5,242 nt of DNA from contig JAOZSG010000249.1 in assembly GCA_029939785.1 (NCBI GenBank), positions 1 to 5,242 on the forward strand. Reading direction: 5' to 3'. This stretch comes from Fidelibacterota bacterium. Its GTDB lineage: Bacteria > Fidelibacterota > UBA2242 > JAFGTP01. Every line of letters starts with the position of its first letter. Positions within the stretch are counted from its first letter, which is position 1. Below are positions 1 to 5,242 of the stretch, one piece after another. The translations under genes were made by a program, and so were the position numbers. The notes under the pieces are model-generated. The model worked only from the letters and a program-made list of their open reading frames with translations. It was not told where the DNA came from and made no database searches.

Positions 1-164
1 TATCCAAGATTTTTAATTTATATTTCACTACGAAACCAGAAGGAACAGGTTTTGGGTTAGCACAAGTCTATCAAATTATTGCTGATCATAATGGTACTAT
101 TGAAGTAGAAAGTGAGATTGGTAAAGGTGCAAAATTTACAATCAAATTGAATATGATAGTGTGA
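1..164 (+). CDS. Sensor histidine kinase, C-terminal ATPase fragment (5' end outside window)
   Basis: Reading codons from position 3 gives about 53 residues ending at TGA 162-164. The peptide opens with IFNLYFTTKPEGTGFGLA, which is the F-box and G2 box (FTTK, then GTGFGLA) of a HATPase_c domain. It continues with the closing part of the fold (IIADHNGTIEVES, then GKGAKFTIKL). In NtrB/AtoS-type kinases this region binds ATP and supplies the phosphate for the conserved histidine. The histidine, N box and G1 box lie upstream of the window, so the sensor input and membrane topology cannot be judged. The next gene on the same strand is an NtrC-family regulator, the usual partner of this type of kinase, so the two are probably a cognate pair. 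The assignment to a histidine kinase is secure; the subfamily is inferred from the FTTKPEGTG signature and the neighbour. Confidence 0.9.
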   Translation, partial: SKIFNLYFTTKPEGTGFGLAQVYQIIADHNGTIEVESEIGKGAKFTIKLNMIV

Positions 165-179
165 AATAAAAAACTAAGG

Positions 180-290
180 CTCTGTCACATTGAGCTCGTC
201 GAAATGTGCATCGGAGTACTAATATTATGAAAATTGAAAATCATTAAGTTAGAGCTTCGAGCACCCTTCGACAAGCTCAGGATGACAGAG
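180..290. repeat. Imperfect inverted repeat, interspersed-element type, in the kinase-regulator gap
   Basis: The left arm 180-209 and right arm 261-290 are reverse complements at 24 of 30 positions, separated by about 51 bases of AT-rich sequence. The right arm carries CCTTCGACAAGCTCAGGAT followed by GACA, which I recognise as a core that recurs between genes in many environmental bacterial genomes. The left arm is a variant of the same motif (TGTCACATTGAGCTCGTCGA). A second, nested hairpin is possible: 252-260 pairs with 268-278 (GAGCTTCGA with TCG and AAGCTC, 2-base bulge). Its right strand overlaps the right arm, so the two folds exclude each other. The element fills most of the gap and ends 10 bases before the regulator's Shine-Dalgarno site. 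Whether it is a passive repeat or affects expression is not shown by the sequence. Confidence 0.8.
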
Positions 291-312
291 AGGGTTATAT
301 AAAGGAATTTTT

Positions 313-1662
313 ATGAATTTATCAGTAATAGTTATAGATGATGACAAATCTCAACGAGAGGTTTTGAGTGGCTTTATTCAGGATTTGGGCTGTAAAGTTC
401 AAACTTGTGATTCCGGGACTAATTGCATTGAATATATTGAAAATAATTATGTTGATCTTGTAATTACTGATTTTAGAATGCCGGGATTAGATGGTCTTCA
501 GGTTTTAAAAAAAGTTAAAGAAATAAATAAAGATATAGCAGTAATTATGATAACTGCTTATGGTTCAATAGAAGATTCTGTAGATGTAATGAAAAACGGT
601 GCCTGGGATTATTTTACCAAACCTGTTGAACTGGAAGAATTACAAGTAAAGCTTGAGCAATTAGGAAATCATAAAACGATTATACAAGAAAATCAAATAT
701 TAAAGGAACAGTTAAAAGAAAGTATCAATACTCCAAAAATTATATTCAAAAGTCATGAAATGGAAGACGTAATAAATATGGTTGCAAGAGTAAGTAATAG
801 TGAGGCAGCTGTTTTGATTCTCGGTGAATCCGGTACTGGAAAAGAATTGATAGCAAAAACTATTCATGATGCCTCCGATAGACGAGACAAACCTTTTATC
901 GCAGTAAATTGTGCTGCCATTCCTGAAAATCTGTTTGAGAGTGAACTTTTTGGACATGAGAAAGGATCATTCACCGGAGCACATGAGCAGAGAAAAGGAA
1001 AAATCGAAGTTGCTCAGGGTGGTACTTTATTTTTGGACGAAGTTGGTGATATTCCTCTCAGTTTTCAGGTTAAATTATTAAGAGTTTTACAGGAGAAAAA
1101 CTTCCAGAGAGTTGGATCTAATAAAGATTTACATGCAAATATTAGAATTATATCTGCAACTAATAAGGATCTGGAAAAATCAATTGAAGAATCTACGTTT
1201 CGTGCAGATCTGTTTTTTAGATTAAATGTAATTCCGATTACTCTGCCTGCATTACGTCAAAGAAAAGATGATATAAAACCTCTGGTCGATCATTTTATAC
1301 AAAAACATTCTAAAATTAATAAAAGAAATATAAGTGGAATTTCTACAGAAGGTTATGATTTATTAATGCGATATGATTATCCGGGAAATGTTCGGGAATT
1401 AGAGAATATTATAGAAAGAGCCGTGATTCTTGCCAGGTCAAATATAATTTCTGTTAATGAACTTCCGATAAAACAAAATAAACTTACAGAGGATGTTTTT
1501 AAAGGAACATTACCCGAACAGGTTGAGCAATTTGAAAAAAAACTGATAAAAAAAGCACTCCGTGAAAATAATAATATTCAAACTGCTGCTGCGAAAAAAC
1601 TTGGGATTTCTGAGGCAACTTTAAGATATAAAATAAATAAATATTCCAAACAAAAAATCTGA
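313..1662 (+). CDS. NtrC-family sigma-54-dependent response regulator
   Basis: A complete 449-residue transcription activator, normal length for the family. Residues 1-115 are a receiver: acidic pair D9/D10, phospho-acceptor D53 in ITDFRMPG, T81 and K103 (FTKP). A short helical linker (about 118-137) leads to the AAA+ domain (about 142-378). This has Walker A GESGTGKE (171-178), sigma-54 contact loop GSFTGA (218-223, the common GAFTGA with Ser for Ala), Walker B GGTLFLDE (236-243), arginine-finger region FRADLFFRLN (296-305) and sensor-2 region YPGNVRELEN (356-365). Residues 416-445 form a Fis-type helix-turn-helix (AAKKLGISEATLRYKI). The ATG at 313 follows AAAGGA (301-306) with a 6-base spacer. 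Phosphorylation should drive oligomerisation and ATP-dependent opening of sigma-54 promoters. The kinase fragment ending at 164 is the likely phosphodonor. The target promoters are unknown; no clear sigma-54 promoter lies in this window. All catalytic residues are present. Confidence 0.96.
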   Translation: MNLSVIVIDDDKSQREVLSGFIQDLGCKVQTCDSGTNCIEYIENNYVDLVITDFRMPGLDGLQVLKKVKEINKDIAVIMITAYGSIEDSVDVMKNGAWDYFTKPVELEELQVKLEQLGNHKTIIQENQILKEQLKESINTPKIIFKSHEMEDVINMVARVSNSEAAVLILGESGTGKELIAKTIHDASDRRDKPFIAVNCAAIPENLFESELFGHEKGSFTGAHEQRKGKIEVAQGGTLFLDEVGDIPLSFQVKLLRVLQEKNFQRVGSNKDLHANIRIISATNKDLEKSIEESTFRADLFFRLNVIPITLPALRQRKDDIKPLVDHFIQKHSKINKRNISGISTEGYDLLMRYDYPGNVRELENIIERAVILARSNIISVNELPIKQNKLTEDVFKGTLPEQVEQFEKKLIKKALRENNNIQTAAAKKLGISEATLRYKINKYSKQKI

Positions 1663-1705
1663 AAAATTTTAATCAACATGAGTTTTGAGTTGCCACGAGT
1701 TTTTA

Positions 1706-1733
1706 ATAATTAGTGAAAATAGTATAATTAGTG
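1706..1733 (+). repeat. Short direct repeat (ATAATTAGTG twice)
   Basis: The ten-base sequence ATAATTAGTG occurs at 1706-1715 and again at 1724-1733, with a period of 18 bases. Just upstream, at 1690-1699, TTGCCACGAG gives a partial inverted match to the AATTAGTGG end of the second copy. The arrangement looks like a decayed member of the CCACGAATT/AATTCGTGG class of short intergenic repeats, related to the stretch at 1842-1870. No coding potential is visible. The exact matches are directly readable; the family link is a judgement from pattern only. Confidence 0.45.
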
Positions 1734-1734
1734 G

Positions 1735-1760
1735 AAGGAAAAACTTTTCTTAATTTTTTT
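1735..1760 (+). terminator. Weak candidate intrinsic terminator after the response regulator
   Basis: Positions 1735-1751 can fold as a 7-pair stem (AAGGAAA with TTTTCTT, one G-T pair) around an AAC loop. This is followed by AA and seven T residues at 1754-1760. The layout is that of a rho-independent terminator for plus-strand transcripts and it sits 73 bases past the regulator's stop. The stem is almost all A-T pairs and therefore weak, and such structures arise by chance in AT-rich DNA. No better terminator is visible in the 269-base convergent gap (1663-1931) in either direction. Confidence 0.28.
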
Positions 1761-1841
1761 ATGCTATTATTTCCGAAAACTTTGTTTTTTTTTACCAAAA
1801 ATTTCTACTAATAGTTTTATGTTTGAATTTTACAAAAAATT

Positions 1842-1870
1842 ATTCGCGTTCATTTGTGTGATTTGCGGAT
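1842..1870. repeat. Degenerate ~9-10-base repeat in the convergent gap
   Basis: Three consecutive units, ATTCGCGTTC, ATTTGTGTG and ATTTGCGGAT, share the pattern ATTNGYG. They are richer in G and C than the surrounding AT-rich spacer. I recognise the overall string as resembling short ATTCGTG-type repeats that recur between genes in many environmental bacterial genomes. It lies in the 269-base gap between the convergent gene pairs, and nothing suggests translation. The rest of the gap holds only the direct repeat at 1706-1733, the weak terminator candidate and T-rich runs. Confidence 0.5.
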
Positions 1871-1931
1871 AGAAGAGTTTGGTTGTGGCTCTGTAGCAAA
1901 ATTTTGTATTCATTAAAGTATATCATCAATA

Positions 1932-3467
1932 TTATTTCTCAAATTCAATAGTAAACTTTGCTCCATTATCATTTTCTATCAATAATTTACCATATAATTG
2001 TTTTACTAATAATTCTATTAATTTCAACCCAAATCCTTTATTGTTTTTTGTATTAATTTCTGATAATCCAACACCATTATCTCTATAGATTAATATTATA
2101 TTGGTTTTACTTTTTGTAACAGAAATTTGAATTAGATTGTTATTGTTTTTAGGGAAAGCATATTTCATTGAATTCGAAATTAATTCATTCAAAATTATAC
2201 CAACCGGAAGTATTGTTTTTGCTCTAAGTGTAAAATCTTCAATTTGTTTCTCAATTTGAACTGGTTGTAAATTAGAAAACATTAGGTGAATTTCATCAAT
2301 CAGGTCTGAAAAATATTGTTTTGTTGAAACTTCTTCATAGTTTTTATTTTTATAGAGTTTTTCATATAATATTCCCATGCTATTGATACGACCAATTGCA
2401 TCCTGAAATGCCGTAGTAACTTCAGGAATATCCAAATTCTTAGATTGTAATGTTAATAAAGATTTTAGGGTCATCATATTATTTTTAATACGATGATGAA
2501 CTTCTTTTAATATTATCTCTTTTTCTTGAAGAAGGTTCCGTATTTTCTCCTCTCCTTCTAATCGAGTCATAATTTGCCCAAATTGATTTGCTATTACGCT
2601 AAAAATATCTTTCTCCGGCTCAGATAATTCTTTAACAATATGGGATGAACAATTCATGCATGCGATTACTTTGCCTTGATAAGAAATTGGAATAATTGCC
2701 AGCATAAGCAGTCCTTCATTCTTTTCTATTTGACTCAATGTAAACGCATATTCTTCATACTGTTTAAAAAGTGAATTCCCTTCCATTATTATTTGATAAT
2801 TTGGAGAATCCGCACTATAATGAGAAACTTTCTGCACAAAATCCGCTGATAATCCTTTTGAATAAACAAGGTCCATACAATTATTATTAACAATATATAC
2901 TCCGCCACAATCCAGATTGGTTGCTTCGAAAGCGGTATCTAAACTGAGGGCTATCACATCGTCTAAGTTTGTCATGGTATTAATTGTCTGAACAAAATCC
3001 CGTTGCATAGAAATCATCTTCATTGTATTCTTATGATCAACAATCTTATTTTTTAAAGCTTGATTTAAATTTCGCATTTTATTTAAGTCATCATGCCTTG
3101 CCAGACTAATGGCAATTGCACGATCTATTTCATGAGGATTTGGCGGTTTAACAATATAGGCAGAAACTCCAACATCCTTAGCCCAATTCAACAAGTTCTT
3201 TGATTCATGTGCAGTTAAAATCACTGTTGGTATAGAATAGGTTTCTTGTATTATCTGGGCTGCTGCCAATCCATCCATTACAGGCATTTGAATATCCATT
3301 AGAATGATATCCGGTTTCAATGAACCTGCCATTTTAATTGCTACCTCTCCATCTGGAGCCATACCAACTATTTCATATCCAATTTTTTTTAAAATACGCT
3401 GTAATTCTTCACACACAAGAAAATCATCTTCAGCGATTAATATTTTGATGTTTTTTTTATAAATCAA
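1932..3467 (-). CDS. Hybrid response regulator/histidine kinase: REC-GAF-HisKA_2-HATPase
   Basis: A 511-residue soluble protein when started at the TTG of 3467-3465. Residues 8-125 are a receiver with acidic E13/D14/D15, phospho-acceptor D58 (LMDIQMP), T85 and K107 (IVKP). A coiled-coil linker (about 128-152) precedes a GAF domain (about 155-303), a small-molecule or redox sensing fold. HisKA_2 follows, with EVHHRIKNN; H325, the His before Arg, aligns with the phospho-acceptor. HATPase_c has N box NELISNSMKYA (N427-A437), G1 DNGVG (463-467) and G2 GFGL (478-481). There are no membrane segments. Start choice: AAGGAG (3480-3475) lies exactly 7 bases before this TTG, and the receiver begins about 7 residues in. 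The frame stays open to a possible start at 3587, but those 40 residues translate the GC-rich repeat and are Arg-rich, unlike any receiver N-terminus. The upstream gene is a paralogous PAS kinase, a likely partner through this receiver. Stop is TAA. Confidence 0.93.
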   Translation of the reverse strand: MIYKKNIKILIAEDDFLVCEELQRILKKIGYEIVGMAPDGEVAIKMAGSLKPDIILMDIQMPVMDGLAAAQIIQETYSIPTVILTAHESKNLLNWAKDVGVSAYIVKPPNPHEIDRAIAISLARHDDLNKMRNLNQALKNKIVDHKNTMKMISMQRDFVQTINTMTNLDDVIALSLDTAFEATNLDCGGVYIVNNNCMDLVYSKGLSADFVQKVSHYSADSPNYQIIMEGNSLFKQYEEYAFTLSQIEKNEGLLMLAIIPISYQGKVIACMNCSSHIVKELSEPEKDIFSVIANQFGQIMTRLEGEEKIRNLLQEKEIILKEVHHRIKNNMMTLKSLLTLQSKNLDIPEVTTAFQDAIGRINSMGILYEKLYKNKNYEEVSTKQYFSDLIDEIHLMFSNLQPVQIEKQIEDFTLRAKTILPVGIILNELISNSMKYAFPKNNNNLIQISVTKSKTNIILIYRDNGVGLSEINTKNNKGFGLKLIELLVKQLYGKLLIENDNGAKFTIEFEK

Positions 3468-3474
3468 GATTTTT

Positions 3475-3480
3475 CTCCTT
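3475..3480 (-). promoter_or_regulatory. Shine-Dalgarno site AAGGAG that fixes a TTG start
   Basis: On the minus strand AAGGAG is followed by AAAAATC and then TTG at 3467-3465, in frame with the receiver-kinase. This is a perfect anti-Shine-Dalgarno match with an ideal 7-base spacer. No in-frame ATG lies near it, and the upstream in-frame codons fall inside the GC-rich repeat. The site therefore decides the start of the downstream kinase. Confidence 0.82.
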
Positions 3481-3481
3481 G

Positions 3482-3594
3482 TTTTGCGGGTTACGTGGTG
3501 CGTGGTGCGAGTTGCGAGTTGCGGGGTGCGGGGTGCAGAAAGAGCATCCCTCGAACCTCGTAACCCGCACCTCGTGCCCCCTCGCACCTCGTCA
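3482..3594. repeat. GC-rich heptamer tandem repeat arranged as an inverted repeat
   Basis: Plus-strand 3482-3537 splits into eight 7-base units: TTTTGCG, GGTTACG, TGGTGCG twice, AGTTGCG twice, GGGTGCG and GGGTGCA. After a short AGAAAGAG-type spacer, 3549-3593 holds complementary-sense units (CCTCGAA, CCTCGTA, ACCCGCA, CCTCGTG, then CCTCGCA and CCTCGTC after a 3-base insertion). About two thirds of the bases are G or C, in strong contrast with the AT-rich genes on both sides. The best pairing is a perfect 11-base match, 3485-3495 with 3559-3569, continued inward by interrupted pairs in 7-base register. A second pairing joins 3530-3536 and 3544-3550 (6 of 7). The element separates the two minus-strand kinases: it includes the stop codon of the first and ends 1-2 bases before the Shine-Dalgarno site of the second, so it would be a structured inter-cistronic RNA. 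It resembles AACTCGCAACCCGCA-style intergenic repeats of the Bacteroidota and relatives, judged by pattern only. Confidence 0.85.
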
Positions 3595-5242
3595 CTCTTC
3601 CTTCACAAATTCAATCACCACCTTTGCCCCATTATCATTTTCAATTCGTAATTCACCCTTAAGACTAAAACTTATTATACCTCGTATTAATTCAAAACCA
3701 ATCCCTGTTTTACTAAAATCACCATTTATAATTTCCTGTGGATAACCAGGTCCATTATCAGAAAAACATAACTTAATCTTTTTTTTATGTTCTTTAATAT
3801 CAATATCAATTTTGACAATATTTCTTCTATTAATACCATATTTTATAGAATTCATAGTTAGCTCATTTAATATAAGTGTCAAATGATGTGCCTGATTACT
3901 ATTAACTATAACTGAAGATGGAGATACATTCAATTCTAATTGATCAAAACTTGGTAAATTGTATTTTACTCCGCTTATAATCTGTTGACAAAGAAAACTC
4001 AATTGCAATGGTTGCCACTCAGATTGAGAAAGAAGACTATGAACTGTTGCAAGTCCTCTGATACGTTCTTCCAATTCATCTAAAACAGAATATAAAGATT
4101 TTCCTGTCTTTTCTGCATTATCATGTTCTTTGTGGAGCATACTAATTATGGCAGTAAGATTGTTTTTTACCCTGTGATTTACTTCAAGTGCTAATACTTT
4201 TTGAGTTTCAGCATATTGTTTCAATTTCTTTTCATCTTCTTTTTTCTCAGTAATATCAATAGCATAATGCAGATACGAATTATCATCAACAGGAACCCAA
4301 TATGTATCCCATAGTCTGCCAAATGCCTCAACACATGGATCATTTGTGGGTGTTTCGATTTTGAACATCTCATCTACCCTGCAAAAATTACATTGAATTC
4401 CCGGTGTATCGGATTTTCCGTTTTTTATTAAGTTTTCATAATCCGGTTTAAGAAATTGACAACCTCCAAATTCTTTCCAGCAATAATCATTTAATATTAC
4501 ACCAATATCAAGAGCAATTTTATTAGCAGCAATGACTTTTCTACTTTTGCTTATCAACATAATTGGATAAGGTATGGAATTCAATAAAGTAGTATTAAGT
4601 TCTTGTTTATTTTTTATTGCTTCATCCATTTGTTTCCATTTAGTAATATCCTGAATTGTTCCTATCGAATGAGTTGGTTTATCATTCTCATTATAATAAG
4701 TTTTACAACGTTCATTAACATATTTTACAACTCCATCTGATAGCAACAAACGATGGACAATATTAAAAGGTACTTTGGTTTTTACTGAATCATTATAAAT
4801 TTCATCTACAAATGTCCTGTCATCGGGATGTATATTATCATAAAACACTTCCAAAGAAACATCTGTTCCTTCCGGATTTAAATTGAATATCCTATAAACT
4901 TCATCTGACCATTTAAGTTTTTTCGTAATTAGATCTAATTCCCAATTTCCAATTTTAGCAATTTGTTGTGATTTACTAAGCTGTGCTTCTCGTTTCTGAA
5001 GAATTTGGGCTGCTTTTTTTTGTTCTGTAATATCCACACCAATACAAAGTAATCCATTAGTTTTTCCAACATTGTCTAATATGAGACTATTACTCCATCT
5101 TATTGTTCGTATATCACCATTTTTTGTGATAATAGGGTTTTCGTGTTGAGATGCTTCAGATATTGAATCCAATGCATTTTTGAATATTTTTGGTATTGTT
5201 TTTTTATCTTCTTCAAGAATGAAAAGATCGAACCAATTTTTA
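3592..5242 (-). CDS. Multi-PAS HisKA_2 sensor histidine kinase (5' end outside window)
   Basis: The frame is open to the window edge, giving 549 visible residues, numbered here from the first full codon at 5241. Residues 1-77 are the C-terminal part of a PAS domain (NWFDLF, later ENPIITKNGD, ending DITEQKK). A second PAS (about 85-203) has GNWELDL, IHPDD and GTIQDITKWK. A third PAS-like domain (about 212-334) ends YAIDITEKK and carries Cys 254, 261, 284, 287 and 303. HisKA_2 follows with EVNHRVKNNL (phospho-acceptor H356), then HATPase_c with N box NELTMNS (459-465), G1 DNGPG (495-499) and G2 GIGF (513-516). No membrane helix is visible. A TTG at 5172 could be mistaken for a start, but it falls within the first PAS and has no Shine-Dalgarno site, so the gene continues beyond 5242. 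The C-terminus resembles that of the downstream kinase (both IENDNGAK, then IEF), so the two are paralogues. The visible part has no receiver; the downstream protein supplies one. Confidence 0.93.
   Translation of the reverse strand, partial: KNWFDLFILEEDKKTIPKIFKNALDSISEASQHENPIITKNGDIRTIRWSNSLILDNVGKTNGLLCIGVDITEQKKAAQILQKREAQLSKSQQIAKIGNWELDLITKKLKWSDEVYRIFNLNPEGTDVSLEVFYDNIHPDDRTFVDEIYNDSVKTKVPFNIVHRLLLSDGVVKYVNERCKTYYNENDKPTHSIGTIQDITKWKQMDEAIKNKQELNTTLLNSIPYPIMLISKSRKVIAANKIALDIGVILNDYCWKEFGGCQFLKPDYENLIKNGKSDTPGIQCNFCRVDEMFKIETPTNDPCVEAFGRLWDTYWVPVDDNSYLHYAIDITEKKEDEKKLKQYAETQKVLALEVNHRVKNNLTAIISMLHKEHDNAEKTGKSLYSVLDELEERIRGLATVHSLLSQSEWQPLQLSFLCQQIISGVKYNLPSFDQLELNVSPSSVIVNSNQAHHLTLILNELTMNSIKYGINRRNIVKIDIDIKEHKKKIKLCFSDNGPGYPQEIINGDFSKTGIGFELIRGIISFSLKGELRIENDNGAKVVIEFVKEE

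Noticed and set aside
180..290. Insertion sequence or MITE with terminal repeats
   Set aside because: No target-site duplication is visible, the arms match at only 24 of 30 positions, and no transposase remnant lies between them. It is better described as an interspersed palindromic repeat.
712..957. 81-codon minus-strand open frame
   Set aside because: It lies wholly antisense to the linker and AAA+ region of the response regulator, has no recognisable domain and no Shine-Dalgarno site. It is a shadow of the real gene.
1771..1806. T-rich run with flanking GAAA/TTTC as a bidirectional terminator
   Set aside because: Only four base pairs flank a long loop; this is expected by chance in such AT-rich sequence.
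1886..1899. Possible sigma-54 promoter (TGGCTCTGTAGCAA)
   Set aside because: The GG and GC elements are 9 bases apart, whereas the sigma-54 -24/-12 pattern needs 12. It also faces the end of a convergent gene.
1898..1907. Palindrome CAAAATTTTG near the end of the receiver-kinase as a terminator
   Set aside because: It is a perfect 10-base palindrome but leaves no loop, is only A-T rich, and has no following T-run in the minus direction.
3482..3594. CRISPR-like array from the repeated 7-base units
   Set aside because: Units are only 7 bases, contiguous without spacers and reversed in the second arm, so it is a tandem/inverted repeat and not a CRISPR.
3479..3745. 88-codon plus-strand open frame
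   Set aside because: It reads the heptamer repeat and then the antisense of the PAS kinase C-terminus; the protein is low-complexity with no domain.

Overview
The window is an AT-rich bacterial segment devoted entirely to two-component signalling. It holds four protein-coding genes: two on the plus strand on the left and two on the minus strand on the right. The two pairs converge on a 269-base non-coding gap. The low GC content, the PAS/GAF-rich soluble kinases of the HisKA_2 type, the sigma-54 activator and the style of the short GC-rich intergenic repeats together suggest an environmental member of the Bacteroidota/Ignavibacteriota/Cloacimonadota group. That placement is an inference from style; no taxonomic marker is present.

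Left part (1-1662, plus): the last ~53 codons of a sensor histidine kinase (ATPase domain with its G2 box) are followed, after a 148-base gap, by a complete NtrC-family response regulator of 449 residues (receiver, sigma-54-interacting AAA+, Fis-type helix-turn-helix). They are very probably a cognate kinase/regulator pair. The gap holds an imperfect inverted repeat of an interspersed-element type, ending 10 bases before the regulator's ribosome binding site.

Middle (1663-1931): no gene. It contains a weak candidate terminator and two stretches of a degenerate ATTNGTG-type repeat.

Right part (1932-5242, minus): two paralogous HisKA_2 histidine kinases lie in tandem. The upstream one (3592 to beyond 5242) has three PAS domains, the third carrying a cysteine cluster, and runs off the window edge, so its true start is not visible. 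The downstream one (1932-3467) has an N-terminal receiver, then GAF, HisKA_2 and ATPase domains. It most probably starts at a TTG codon 7 bases after a perfect AAGGAG, not at an upstream in-frame codon inside a repeat. Between them is a GC-rich element of 7-base tandem units arranged as an inverted repeat, which begins at the stop codon of the first kinase and ends just before the ribosome binding site of the second. A simple model is that the PAS kinase passes phosphate to, or works together with, the receiver-kinase encoded next to it.

I see no mobile-element gene, CRISPR, tRNA or rRNA. The most notable points are the two start-site corrections, the heptamer inverted repeat inside the kinase operon, the Cys-cluster PAS domain and the paralogous kinase pair.
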